In this document: in pieces, positions 22,993-30,932 of the stretch
Position numbering within the stretch: the stretch's first letter is position 1
How the letters are laid out: the number at the start of each line of letters is the position of its first letter
NCBI GenBank assembly: GCA_919902495.1
Contig: CAKKRC010000068.1
Coordinates: 1 to 62,747, forward strand
DNA: 62,747 nucleotides
From: Nitrospiria bacterium
Lineage (GTDB): Bacteria > Nitrospirota > UBA9217
Reading direction: 5' to 3'
Position numbers and translations under genes: made by a program
Notes under the pieces: generated by a model
What the model was told of the DNA's origin: nothing
Database searches by the model: none
What the model saw: the letters and a program-made list of their open reading frames with translations, nothing else

Positions 22993-24540
22993 CTACTTGA
23001 TATCCGGCACCGGGAACATCACTCCGCCGAAGATCAACCAGGCGAGGAGGAGCGTCCAGAAGACATTGAACGCCTGGCCGATCAGGAACGCCCCCGCGGG
23101 CCTGCCGCCCTCCATCTTGGCCAGATCGCCGAAATGGGTCTCCAGGCCGATGCAGGTGAAGGCCAGCGCGAACCACCAGGTGCGAAGTCCGCCCAGTGTT
23201 CCCTTGACCGCAGAGACCGTCGCCGGGCTCACGACAAAGGAGAACAGGAGCGAAGCGATAATGAAACCGAGCACGAACTTCGGGAACCGGTCCCAGATCT
23301 CCATGGCGCTCGGCGTTTCCTGGTTGCCGCCGATCTTGCAGGCCTTGAGCGTCCACACAATGGACAGGATGAAGGCCGCCACGCCGATCAGCACGTTCTG
23401 CGACATCTTGACGATCACGCCGGTCTTCATCGCGACCGGGCTGATCAGCTCGCCCGCGGCAACGACCGAACCGCTCGTATCGAGGGTCCCGCCGAGCCAT
23501 GCACCGGCAACGATGTCGCTCAGGCCCAGCCACTTGGCGATCATGGGCTGGAAGATCATCATGGGAATGGCGCAGATGAGCACGATGGAGGTCACATAGC
23601 TGATCTTCTTGCCGTCGGCCTTGATGGCCCCGCCCGTGGCGATCGCCGCTGACACGCCGCAGATGGAGACGGAGCTCGAGATAACGGCGGCGAAGTCGTC
23701 GTCGACGTTCATCTTCTTGGCGACCCACCAGGTGAAATACCAGACCGCGGCCACCACGAGTACCGCCTGGACGATGCCGTAGAATCCCGCCTGCACGATC
23801 TCGGTAAAGAGGATCCCCGAGCCCAGGACCACGAGGCCCGACTTGATATAGAACTCGGTCCTGACAGCAGGCTTCAGCCATGCCGGGAGGCCGATGACAT
23901 TGCTCACGAACAGTCCGATGACGAGGCACCAGATCACGTATTCGATGCCCAACGTACTGTTGATCGTGTAATTGCCCGCGATGAGCTGTCCGAACCAGGC
24001 GATGACGAACACGGCGGGGAAACCGACCGCGATCTTCGCGGCATTTTCACCCATGAAGGAGAGCGCGATGAGGGTGAGGATAAGATAGGCGATGCCGATG
24101 ATGACGGCTGCCCCGAGGTTATCGCCCGCAAAGACTTTTGTCAGCAGACCGCCGGCATTCCCGCTGATCTCCTTGCCGAGCTTGTCCGCTTTCTTTTTGA
24201 GGCCTTCATCCTTTGCTGCCTTCGCGGTCTCCTGGAACTTCTTCGCAGCGCTGCCGACTGCCGTGCGGTCTCCCGCATCCATCGCGGCCTTGAGCGCGGC
24301 CGCATCGGCCTGGAGCGCCGATTCCTTCTTCTCCGCCGCCGCCGCCGCCAGTTTCCCGACAGCCGGAGCGGTCTCCTTGCTGTAGGAAGCGAACTCCCCG
24401 TCCGTGATCCATTTGAACTTCGGCATCTTGAATGAGAGGCCGGCAAGGATCATGATAATAATGAGGAATCCCACCCAGACCGCCAGCCAGTCTTCCGTTT
24501 TCCAGAGCAATGCCAAACCTTTGGGTTCTTGTCCCGCCAT
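22993..24540 (-). CDS. YeiH/UPF0324-family putative sulfate/sulfite exporter with an N-terminal insert
   Basis: 515 residues against about 340 for typical YeiH. The membrane core has the family pattern of ten or so helices (IGIAYLILTLIALSFMG, LVVLGSGILFTEIVQAGFYG, ISSSVSICGVSAAIATGGAI, GTLDTSGSVVAAGELISP). Between the first helix and the core lies a soluble Ala/Lys-rich helical segment (about residues 45-135, with AAAAEKKESALQADAAALKA). The family is linked to export of sulfur oxyanions but is weakly characterised. The RBS is AAAGGAGG. A promoter about 190 nt upstream and a 15-codon leader ORF precede it. A paralogue with its insert elsewhere lies at 27443. Confidence 0.82.
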   Translation of the reverse strand: MAGQEPKGLALLWKTEDWLAVWVGFLIIIMILAGLSFKMPKFKWITDGEFASYSKETAPAVGKLAAAAAEKKESALQADAAALKAAMDAGDRTAVGSAAKKFQETAKAAKDEGLKKKADKLGKEISGNAGGLLTKVFAGDNLGAAVIIGIAYLILTLIALSFMGENAAKIAVGFPAVFVIAWFGQLIAGNYTINSTLGIEYVIWCLVIGLFVSNVIGLPAWLKPAVRTEFYIKSGLVVLGSGILFTEIVQAGFYGIVQAVLVVAAVWYFTWWVAKKMNVDDDFAAVISSSVSICGVSAAIATGGAIKADGKKISYVTSIVLICAIPMMIFQPMIAKWLGLSDIVAGAWLGGTLDTSGSVVAAGELISPVAMKTGVIVKMSQNVLIGVAAFILSIVWTLKACKIGGNQETPSAMEIWDRFPKFVLGFIIASLLFSFVVSPATVSAVKGTLGGLRTWWFALAFTCIGLETHFGDLAKMEGGRPAGAFLIGQAFNVFWTLLLAWLIFGGVMFPVPDIK

Positions 24541-24618
24541 ACGAAGTCCTCCTTTGTTTGATCGTGCTATTTCTCGAGAAATGCAGATAAAACAGCTTCG
24601 TTCCTGCGGCAGCTCACG

Positions 24619-24666
24619 TCACACGACATCACCTCCCCCGGCCATGATCATGCGATACTCGAGCAT
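24619..24666 (-). other. Possible 15-codon leader ORF upstream of the YeiH gene
   Basis: ATG 24666 opens the frame MLEYRMIMAGGGDVV and stops at TGA. It lies inside the predicted 190-nt leader between the promoter at 24730 and the YeiH start. Regulatory function is only a suggestion. Confidence 0.3.
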
Positions 24667-24729
24667 CTGTGAACCTATGGAAAAGAACGGCCTCCGCCCG
24701 CGCGCCCCTGCTGGAGCTCAAGCGTCATG

Positions 24730-24759
24730 ATTATGGAGTCTAAGGGGACGACTTGTCAA
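24730..24759 (-). promoter_or_regulatory. Predicted sigma-70 promoter of the first YeiH gene
   Basis: TTGACA (24754-24759), 18 nt, CATAAT (24730-24735) on the minus strand. It leaves a long leader before ATG 24540. Confidence 0.5.
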
Positions 24760-24856
24760 GAGCATTGTTGCATTTATGCGTCTTCTTCGGTATTACCTTT
24801 TTACACATCATCTTCCTTCCAGGACGATCTCCTGTTCTGCCGTCGGAAGATCATGA

Positions 24857-24884
24857 AATAAAAGGCCGGCAGAATATGCCGGCC
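24857..24884 (-). terminator. Terminator of the SRPBCC gene, inherited from a rhodanese relic
   Basis: GGCCGGC-ATATTCT-GCCGGCC followed by TTTTATTTC on the minus strand. Confidence 0.75.
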
Positions 24885-24961
24885 CGTCGATCCCTCGCCG
24901 CTTCTGCTCTTCTTCCTTCTTCAACAGCTCGTTCAGCTGCTTCACTCCGTCCTCGAGCCTC
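24885..24961 (-). pseudogene. Rhodanese 3'-end relic
   Basis: On the minus strand it reads RLEDGVKQLNELLKKEEEQKRR and then ATCGACGGGCCGG. This parallels the SLEDDVKKLKEQLKKEDEKK terminus and following DNA of the rhodanese gene at 29730. The stop codon and four flanking bases are missing. It joins directly to the end of the SRPBCC gene and supplies the terminator. Confidence 0.65.
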
Positions 24962-25552
24962 TTAACGCATTGCGAGGTTCCATAGGACAACGACGATAAG
25001 CAGGAGGGCGATCTCGAGTATCGATATCTTTGTTATGATGATCGCGATATTCCGTTCAGAAAGTGTCAACTTCAGCCAGATCCGGTCCATGAAGCGCAGC
25101 AGGAGCCTTTTGAGAAGAGATCGACCTTCGGCAAGCTTCAGATACTCTCCAACGCTTCTCATCCAGAGATGCAGTTCATTCTGAGAGCCGGCCATGACGG
25201 TCCCGTCCGCCGCATCGAGCATGAGCGTCTGTGTGAGCGTGATCCCTCCCCCGGAACGTTCGATATCGCAACTAATGCTCTTTAATGCCCCGTCCCCGAT
25301 CGCGAAGGAAATAGCCTTATTCGGTTCGAACGCGTCCACTCTAATGTTGTGTGTTTCGATGCGGCGGGTGGCATAGTAGTCGAGCGTGACGGTGTAGCTG
25401 GTCCCCTGCTTCGGCGGTCCCTGCTCAGTTGATGCGAATTGCGTAAGCGTAAAAAAGGGGGAAAGCCTGAGCAGCGTGTTCAGGTCGGAGATGACGCGGA
25501 ATGCGGTTTCCGGGGAGACGGGAAGCTGGATGGATGCTGTAAGTGCCTGCAT
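24962..25552 (-). CDS. SRPBCC-fold (polyketide cyclase-like) protein with a C-terminal membrane anchor
   Basis: 196 residues. The START/SRPBCC helix-grip fold is suggested by TASIQLPVSPETAFRVISDLNTLLRLSPFF, TVTLDYYATRRIETHNI and RSGGGITLTQTLMLDA, ending with a long amphipathic helix. A C-terminal hydrophobic segment (IAIIITKISILEIALLLIVVVLW) should anchor it in the inner membrane. These folds bind hydrophobic ligands; no ligand can be named. A TATAAT box ends 5 nt before the ATG and there is no Shine-Dalgarno. The gene ends where the rhodanese relic begins. Confidence 0.75.
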   Translation of the reverse strand: MQALTASIQLPVSPETAFRVISDLNTLLRLSPFFTLTQFASTEQGPPKQGTSYTVTLDYYATRRIETHNIRVDAFEPNKAISFAIGDGALKSISCDIERSGGGITLTQTLMLDAADGTVMAGSQNELHLWMRSVGEYLKLAEGRSLLKRLLLRFMDRIWLKLTLSERNIAIIITKISILEIALLLIVVVLWNLAMR

Positions 25553-25557
25553 GGACC

Positions 25558-25563
25558 ATTATA
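25558..25563 (-). promoter_or_regulatory. -10 box giving a leaderless SRPBCC transcript
   Basis: A perfect TATAAT ends 5 nt before ATG 25552. The -35 region is only a T-rich hexamer. Confidence 0.45.
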
Positions 25564-25640
25564 GCCTTACGGACAGAATAAAAAAAGGGCTCTTTCGTAT
25601 ATCAGTTAAAATTGCTTTATTGAAACCATGAGCAAAGAAA

Positions 25641-25858
25641 TGAAAAACTTTTTTCGCGCAAAGACGCAAAGGCGCAAAGGCGCAAAGAAAGGATGGCCCT
25701 CACAAGAACAGTACGCCGTAAAACGGAGTGAATAACAGAACCTTAATCCATGTGTTTCTTATCAAAACTCAGAAGCCTTGCTCACGCTTCTGCTGTTGTT
25801 TTTCTTTGCGTGCTTGGCGGCTTTGCGCGAGACAGCCGTTCGCAGTAGTTTTTCAACT
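25641..25858. repeat. CGCAAAG-family dispersed palindrome, full-length copy
   Basis: Runs from TGAAAAACTTTTTTCGCGCA to GTTCGCAGTAGTTTTTCAAC. On the minus strand it is closely similar to 45799-46008, including GCAAAGCCGCCAAGCACGCA. Confidence 0.85.
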
Positions 25859-25872
25859 TTATTGCGAGGAAT

Positions 25873-25912
25873 AAAAAAGGGATTAGAGCAATGTCACCAT
25901 TGCTCTAATCCC
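25873..25912 (-). terminator. Terminator of the small rhodanese gene
   Basis: GGGGATTAGAGCAATG pairs with CATTGCTCTAATCCC, followed by TTTTTT on the minus strand. Confidence 0.85.
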
Positions 25913-25936
25913 CGGTGTGATCCTTCTATATAGTAC

Positions 25937-26434
25937 TTACTTGCCGCCTTCAACCGTCGCGTAATCGAGCTTGATCCATTCCGGCAGGCCGTTCCTGAAC
26001 CAGTAGATCTCCTTGAAGCCGAGGCTCTGGTACAGCAGGGCCGCTGCGGGAGAGCGCCAGCACTTCACGCCGTTGCAATAGAGCACAAGGGGGACGTTCT
26101 TGTCCAGCTTGTCGGAAAGCTTCGGGTCCCCGATCAGCTCGTCCACCGTAATGAGCACGGCGCCGGTGATATGCTCCTTGGTGAACTGCTCCTTGTTCCT
26201 GTTGTCGATCAATACGTACTTCTTTTTGGCATCCATCCACTTCTTCAATTCCTTGCCGTCGATCAGCTTGATCCCCGGAAGCGATTCCGGCATGTCCTTC
26301 TTGGCATCCGCATCGGCCTTCAACTGCTCCGCCTGCTTGATGACGGCATCGGGATAGGGCCCGGCGGACGCTGTGGCATATAATCCTCCGACAAGAACGA
26401 ACACACATACCAAGGCGATTACGATCTTTCTCAT
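25937..26434 (-). CDS. Periplasmic single-domain rhodanese
   Basis: A 165-residue sulfurtransferase. A signal peptide (IVIALVCVFVLVGGLYATASA) exports it. The rhodanese fold shows YVLIDNRNKEQFTKEHITGAVLI and the active-site loop LYCNGVKCWRSPAAA, where one of the two cysteines forms the persulfide. It then ends SLGFKEIYWFRNGLPEWI. It would move sulfane sulfur, or thiosulfate sulfur, in the periplasm. AAGGAGG precedes ATG 26434, and a strong terminator follows. It lies between the two YeiH genes in the sulfur island. Confidence 0.9.
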   Translation of the reverse strand: MRKIVIALVCVFVLVGGLYATASAGPYPDAVIKQAEQLKADADAKKDMPESLPGIKLIDGKELKKWMDAKKKYVLIDNRNKEQFTKEHITGAVLITVDELIGDPKLSDKLDKNVPLVLYCNGVKCWRSPAAALLYQSLGFKEIYWFRNGLPEWIKLDYATVEGGK

Positions 26435-26534
26435 CTTACTTCCTCCTTTTTTGCCGGTGTGACCCCGGCGCAGATCAATGAATGGATTTTCGGATTCATT
26501 TGTAATTAGCGGAGAAGCAACTACGAATTTCTAT

Positions 26535-26730
26535 CTCTCGCAAAGCCGCCAAGCACGCAAAGAAAGGCAACGACTGAAGCTTGAAAAAGACCGTTGCATC
26601 TGAACGTGATGACCTTAAATCAGGTTTTTGCTTTTCATCGTGTCTTTAACTGCTTACAGTTTTTATGAATGCTTATCTTTTCTTCGCGCCTTTGCGCCTC
26701 GCTTAGAAGCGCCTACTGTTGGTTGCGAGA
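26535..26730. repeat. CGCAAAG-family palindrome carrying the 23-bp mini-hairpin
   Basis: The left arm is CTCGCAAAGCCGCCAAGCAC. The right arm GCGCCTTTGCG is interrupted by the mini-hairpin before TTGCGAGA. It fills the upstream region of the small rhodanese gene. Confidence 0.8.
26700..26722 (-). repeat. Nested 23-bp mini-hairpin, copy b
   Basis: On the minus strand it begins CCAACAGTAGG and ends CGCTTCTAAGCG. It is identical to copy c at 37233-37255 and differs from copy a by one base. Confidence 0.75.
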
Positions 26731-26746
26731 AAATAGTTTTTAGTTT

Positions 26747-27274
26747 TTATCCCTGCGCGATCCCCTGCAAGCGGGACGCGCATGCCTCGCCGGTGAGCGC
26801 AGTATCTTTTCCCCGGGCGAGGACTTTTGCCTGCAGCACGGAGCAAGGCGCGGACCTCAGCAGTTTGCCAACGTTGATCTTTGCCTTGTACTCCTCGGAA
26901 CGTCCTTTGCAGGCGTCGCCGATGACGATGAGGTCCGATCCCCGCTCCCGCGCCTCGCTGAGGATGACCTCTCCCGGATCGCCGACCCGGACCGAGGTCG
27001 TCACCTTCACTCCGCAGGCTGCCGCGCGCTGCACAAACTTGCCCAGCGCCGCATCGGCCATCTTGTACAGTTCCGCTTCGGCATAGCGATAGAAATCCAT
27101 CCTTTTTTCCGAGGAATGGAGCCATTCTATGCCGACCAGCGAACCCCATCCCTTATGAATGACATAGAGTGCATGGAGTTCCGCGTCATGCGTCGCCGCC
27201 AGGTCCAGGGCGCAGCGTTCCGCCTCGACGGCGCCCTTCGAGCCATGGGTGGCGACAAGGATTGTTCTGATCAT
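26747..27274 (-). CDS. Universal stress protein (UspA family)
   Basis: A 175-residue UspA-fold protein. The opening strand is IRTILVATHGSKGAVEAERCAL with the N-terminal Asp replaced by His-Gly. The usual ATP-loop region reads SDLIVIGDACKGRSEEYKAKINVGKLLRSAPCSVL instead of the canonical GxxGxxxxxxxGS, so ATP binding is doubtful. A C-terminal extension (VLARGKDTALTGEACASRLQ) is unusual. The gene starts 8 bp after the 48-residue membrane protein in the same operon as the second YeiH transporter, which suggests a shared stress or sulfur role. Confidence 0.8.
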   Translation of the reverse strand: MIRTILVATHGSKGAVEAERCALDLAATHDAELHALYVIHKGWGSLVGIEWLHSSEKRMDFYRYAEAELYKMADAALGKFVQRAAACGVKVTTSVRVGDPGEVILSEARERGSDLIVIGDACKGRSEEYKAKINVGKLLRSAPCSVLQAKVLARGKDTALTGEACASRLQGIAQG

Positions 27275-27281
27275 AGTGCCC

Positions 27282-27428
27282 TCATTTCAGTGCGATGAGC
27301 ACCAGAACGGCAAGCGCAAATGCGATGACCAGCGAGGTAATATCTTCTTTTTTCTCAGAGGCAAAAACGCTGAGCGAACGCTCTTCCATCTGCTTCTGTT
27401 CTGATGCTACCGCTTTTTCTTCAGCCAT
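27282..27428 (-). CDS. 48-residue single-span membrane protein
   Basis: A tiny protein with a polar N-terminus (MAEEKAVASEQKQMEERSLS) and one transmembrane segment at the C-terminus (TSLVIAFALAVLVLIALK). The open frame extends far upstream, but ATG 27428 has an excellent AAAGGAGG 10 nt before it and lies 14 bp after the YeiH stop. It is predicted to sit in the inner membrane beside the YeiH transporter as a small accessory subunit; this is inference from position only. I know no family for it. Confidence 0.65.
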   Translation of the reverse strand: MAEEKAVASEQKQMEERSLSVFASEKKEDITSLVIAFALAVLVLIALK

Positions 27429-27442
27429 GTTCAGAACCTCCT

Positions 27443-29035
27443 TTAGATGCTTCCCTTGATCAACAGCCAGCATACGAAGAACGAAAGGGTGGCTTTCGTG
27501 ATGCCCGCGACGACGCCGATCATCGCCGCCTTGCCTCCCGCCTGGCGGAGGGTCTGCCAGGTGATCTGCATGCCGAGGCCGATGAGCCCGAAGGCGAAGA
27601 ACCACATCATGTATTCCCGCATCATCTCCATCGTCGCGGGCTTCGCCTGGACCAGCTTGTCCGCTTCCTTGAATGCCGCCTTCAGGTCCTTCTCTTTCGT
27701 GAAATCCTGCGCTTTCAGGACAAGGTCCGTTTGCTCGGCGCTGGTGATCTGACGGTCAGCGACCAGTTTCCCGAGCGCGGCCTTCACCTTGGGATCGGTC
27801 ACGGCGCCGGTCTCAAGGAACGCCGAGATCTTCTTGAGGTCCCTGGTCCGCACTTCCTTCTTTTCATCGATCTTGAATTTATAAAAATGCTTGCCGTGAA
27901 GCTCCATCCCCTTGGGGGTGAATATCCCGGTGGAGCTGAAAGCGAACATGATCAGAAAGCCGAGGACGAAGAGGGGAAACTTGTCGATGAGGACCTTCCC
28001 GATGCTGACCTTGCCCTTCTCCGCCTCTTCCTCTCCCTTGGCGAACCAGACAGCGAGCACAATAACGATGAAGGGGAGGAAGAGGATCCGTGTGATATTG
28101 AAGATCTCCGCCACCTTCAGGGTCTCGATGGTGTTCGGATCAAAGATCAGGGCGGCGGCGGCGACCTGTGCGGAATTGAGAATGCCCGTACCCGCCCATG
28201 CGCCGAACTGAAGTTCGTTCATCCCGACCATTTTTGCGACCGGCGGAAAGACGAAGAGCCCGACGACGCCGACGAGCAGCAGCATGCCGATCGAGTAGGC
28301 CATATCAACGCCCCTGGCCTTTACAACAGGAGCTGCGGCCACTGCCGCTGATACGCCGCAGACCCCCAGGCCGGCCGACAGCACTCCGATGAGCGGCCTT
28401 TCGGCTTGAGCAAGCTTGCCGAGCCACAGGACAAACAGGGACGTGCCCATGACAAAGGTCGCGACCATGACGATGCTCAGGCCTCCGAGATACTTCAGCT
28501 CCGTGATGCTGTACATGGCGCCCAGGGTGATGACCCCGACCTTCATGGCCAGCCGGGCGGTCTTGACCCCCGCCTGCATCCAGCCGGGGATGCCGATGGT
28601 ATTGACCCAGACGATGCCGAGAAGGATCCCCAGGAGGATGTAATTGAGCCCGAAAACGCTTGCCATATCAAAACCCAGCATGGGTTGGGCCTGTTTGCCC
28701 CATATCTTGAATATGGGCTCCATGTAATACCGCGTCACGTACGCCAGGATCATGATCATGCCGATGCCGGCCATGGGGGCCCGCACCAGCTTGTCGAACT
28801 TCGACGTCATGGCCGGGACTGCCAGATTCCAGATGCCGACCAAACTGATGATGATCCCTGACCACAATCCGACGGAAATCTGCGTGCCTATTGTCTTGCC
28901 TGTTTTAAGATACTCAGCAACAGCGACCAGCCCCGTCGGCGTTAACGACTCGTTCTGGCTCCTCAGGATCAGCGCGTAGGCAAGAAGAATCAGCCCTATA
29001 ATGAGTGTTACGGGCGATTTTCGTTCCTCGTTCAT
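27443..29035 (-). CDS. YeiH/UPF0324-family putative sulfate/sulfite exporter with a C-terminal-half insert
   Basis: 530 residues. The membrane core resembles the paralogue at 22993 (GILLGIVWVNTIGIPGW, SAGLGVCGVSAAVAAAPVV, GAWAGTGILNSAQVAAAALI). Here the extra soluble domain lies between the last helices (about residues 375-480, with KKISAFLETGAVTDPKVKAA and ADRQITSAEQTDL). The last helix pair is then FFAFGLIGLGMQITWQTL and ATLSFFVCWLLI. The ATG has GGGAGG upstream. It forms a unit with the downstream 48-residue protein and UspA, and probably with the UspA gene upstream. Confidence 0.82.
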   Translation of the reverse strand: MNEERKSPVTLIIGLILLAYALILRSQNESLTPTGLVAVAEYLKTGKTIGTQISVGLWSGIIISLVGIWNLAVPAMTSKFDKLVRAPMAGIGMIMILAYVTRYYMEPIFKIWGKQAQPMLGFDMASVFGLNYILLGILLGIVWVNTIGIPGWMQAGVKTARLAMKVGVITLGAMYSITELKYLGGLSIVMVATFVMGTSLFVLWLGKLAQAERPLIGVLSAGLGVCGVSAAVAAAPVVKARGVDMAYSIGMLLLVGVVGLFVFPPVAKMVGMNELQFGAWAGTGILNSAQVAAAALIFDPNTIETLKVAEIFNITRILFLPFIVIVLAVWFAKGEEEAEKGKVSIGKVLIDKFPLFVLGFLIMFAFSSTGIFTPKGMELHGKHFYKFKIDEKKEVRTRDLKKISAFLETGAVTDPKVKAALGKLVADRQITSAEQTDLVLKAQDFTKEKDLKAAFKEADKLVQAKPATMEMMREYMMWFFAFGLIGLGMQITWQTLRQAGGKAAMIGVVAGITKATLSFFVCWLLIKGSI

Positions 29036-29083
29036 GTGTACCTCCCCAATTCGGCGTTTATTGTAGGTCCGTCTCTTTGCAGG

Positions 29084-29500
29084 CTACTTGACGACAAGGA
29101 CATCACAGGGCGCGTGCTCCACGACCTTGGAGGACACGCTGCCGAGCAGGAACTTCTTGGCTCCATGCCTGCCATGGGAACCGACGACGAGCAGGTCGGC
29201 CTTTGTTTCAGCGCAGGTCTTGACGATCGTATCGGCTGCCCTGCCGAAGTGCACCACGGTCTCCATCTGCACGCCCTTTTTTGAAAGCTCTTCCTTCAGG
29301 CGGGACAGCCTTTTCTCCGAGTCCTCGGTCATGATCTTGTACATATTCTTGCAATCATCATCGCTCAGTTCCATCATGCAAAGGTCCGGCACGACCGTGA
29401 GCACGACGAGCGATGCTTTCAATGCCGTGGCCATTTCAACGGCCCTCGTCAAGGCCTTCCCCGCATGTTCCGACCCATCATGGCCTACCAGTATCTTCAC
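29084..29500 (-). CDS. Universal stress protein (UspA family), GTG start
   Basis: A 138-residue canonical UspA protein. The first strand is MKILVGHDGSEHAGKALTRAV. The nucleotide-binding loop GSHGRHGAKKFLLGSVSSKVVEHAPCDVLVV matches the ATP-binding consensus G-x2-G-x9-G-S. The start is GTG 29500 with GAAAGGAAC upstream; the family N-terminus begins exactly here. It lies 48 bp upstream of the second YeiH gene in the same direction, so an operon is likely. It probably responds to energy or redox stress. Confidence 0.9.
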   Translation of the reverse strand: MKILVGHDGSEHAGKALTRAVEMATALKASLVVLTVVPDLCMMELSDDDCKNMYKIMTEDSEKRLSRLKEELSKKGVQMETVVHFGRAADTIVKTCAETKADLLVVGSHGRHGAKKFLLGSVSSKVVEHAPCDVLVVK

Positions 29501-29682
29501 GTTTTGTTCCTTTCTTCCGTGTGGGATTGTTGAACGGCCGAAGCTTATCTATGCTGCAAGTCCCTGTTGCCAAAAATACCTGTAGCGGTCAGGAATGCAA
29601 GATGAAAGAGGAGTGCGCCGCGTTCAGGATCACCCATGCTTGGATTTTCCCGATCTGCTTCTGAACATCATCAGAACGGGCG

Positions 29683-29713
29683 AAAAAAAGGCCGGGGAGC
29701 TCTCTCCCCGGCC
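29683..29713 (-). terminator. Terminator of the tandem rhodanese gene
   Basis: GGCCGGGGAGA pairs with TCTCCCCGGCC-type arms, followed by TTTTTTT on the minus strand. Confidence 0.85.
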
Positions 29714-29729
29714 TGTCGATCACGCCGCA

Positions 29730-30746
29730 TCACTTCTTCTCGTCTTCCTTCTTGAGCTGTTCCTTCAGCTTCTTCACGTCATCCTCGAGCGACTTGATCC
29801 GCGAGAGGTCTATCCGCTGCTCTTCCTCAGCCGGGAACTTCTCGTTCGCGCCGTAGATGATCCACGAATCATCATAGTTGGAGGGGTCCTTGAATCCGAG
29901 CATCCGCAGTTCCAGATAGGTCAGCGTCGAGCGGGAGCCGGTCTGGCAGTAGGCGATGGTGCGCTTGCCCTTGTCCAGGGTCGCATAGGCCTTTGCGACC
30001 TTCTCGTGGGACAGAACGCCCGTGGACTTGTCCTTGCCGGTCGCCGGGTCCTTCTCCTGGTCGTAGGTCTCCTCGTGCGGCACGCTCAACGTGCAGTTCG
30101 GTATGCGGCCGCCGCGGATCGAACGGATGTCCTCGCCCGCGTATTCCTTCTTGCTCCGGCTGTCGATGAGCTGCACGCCCTTCACCTGGCCCTTGGCGAT
30201 CTTGAGGACCTCCTCGGTCGTCGCGATCCGGTTCTTCGCGAAGTTCACCTTGAAGGTTGCCGCCGGCTTGATGGCGGGCTCGGTCGCGAGCTTCCGGTTG
30301 CCTTTCTTCCACGCCTCGAGGCCGCCGTTCAGCACGTGGGTCTTGTCCGTGTGGCCAAGGTACTCGAAGAGCCAGAAGGCCACCGACGCGTCGTCCAGGG
30401 ACTTTGATTTGATCTCCCCGTAGAACACCACGTGCGTGTTGTTCCCGATGCCGGCCTTTCCGACCAGGCTCTCGTACTTCGCGGCCGAGGGGAAGACCCG
30501 CGACGTGGCGTCCCGAAGCGCTGCCTTGCAGTTCTTGCCGAAGCTGATGGCGCCGGGGATATGCCCCTTGGCGTACTCCTCCAGTTTTCTGCAGTCCACG
30601 ACGACCCAGTCGGGCTTCGCGAGGTTCTGCTCCAATTGCTCCGCGGTGACGAGCAGACCAGGGTTCGCCCACTGCGCCTGAACGGTACCCGTCAACGCAA
30701 ACAGGGCAAAACTTACACCAAGTACAAAAATCGAGTGTTTCCTCAT
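29730..30746 (-). CDS. Exported tandem-domain rhodanese (thiosulfate sulfurtransferase-like)
   Basis: 338 residues after choosing ATG 30746, which has GAGGAGG upstream and opens a signal peptide (SIFVLGVSFALFALTGTVQA). The first rhodanese domain (VVVDCRKLEEYAKGHIPGAI) has VVFYGEIKSKSLDDAS where the active Cys would be and is probably structural. The second domain has VQLIDSRSKKEYAG, GRIPNC and the active loop IAYCQTGSRSTLTYLELRMLG with the catalytic Cys. A Lys/Glu coiled coil ends the protein. It should transfer sulfur from thiosulfate in the periplasm. The last codons and terminator are echoed by a relic at 24857-24961. Confidence 0.9.
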   Translation of the reverse strand: MRKHSIFVLGVSFALFALTGTVQAQWANPGLLVTAEQLEQNLAKPDWVVVDCRKLEEYAKGHIPGAISFGKNCKAALRDATSRVFPSAAKYESLVGKAGIGNNTHVVFYGEIKSKSLDDASVAFWLFEYLGHTDKTHVLNGGLEAWKKGNRKLATEPAIKPAATFKVNFAKNRIATTEEVLKIAKGQVKGVQLIDSRSKKEYAGEDIRSIRGGRIPNCTLSVPHEETYDQEKDPATGKDKSTGVLSHEKVAKAYATLDKGKRTIAYCQTGSRSTLTYLELRMLGFKDPSNYDDSWIIYGANEKFPAEEEQRIDLSRIKSLEDDVKKLKEQLKKEDEKK

Positions 30747-30932
30747 TGTTCCGTACCTCCTCTGTTTTCGAATATATGCTCTCTCAGCCCTTTTCTTACT
30801 CACAAGGCTCTACCGTGTCCTCAGTGTCTCAGAACGCATCCGCCTTTATCGCCTTACCAATCCGCCTCTTCTGTGTCAAAGGTCCTCGTTCCTTCAAGGT
30901 TTCTCAAGCAAACGGCCAAATGCCGGCTGTCG

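Noticed and set aside
24541-24960. tRNA or known riboswitch in the YeiH leader
   Set aside because: No cloverleaf, T-loop or recognisable riboswitch core could be found by eye.
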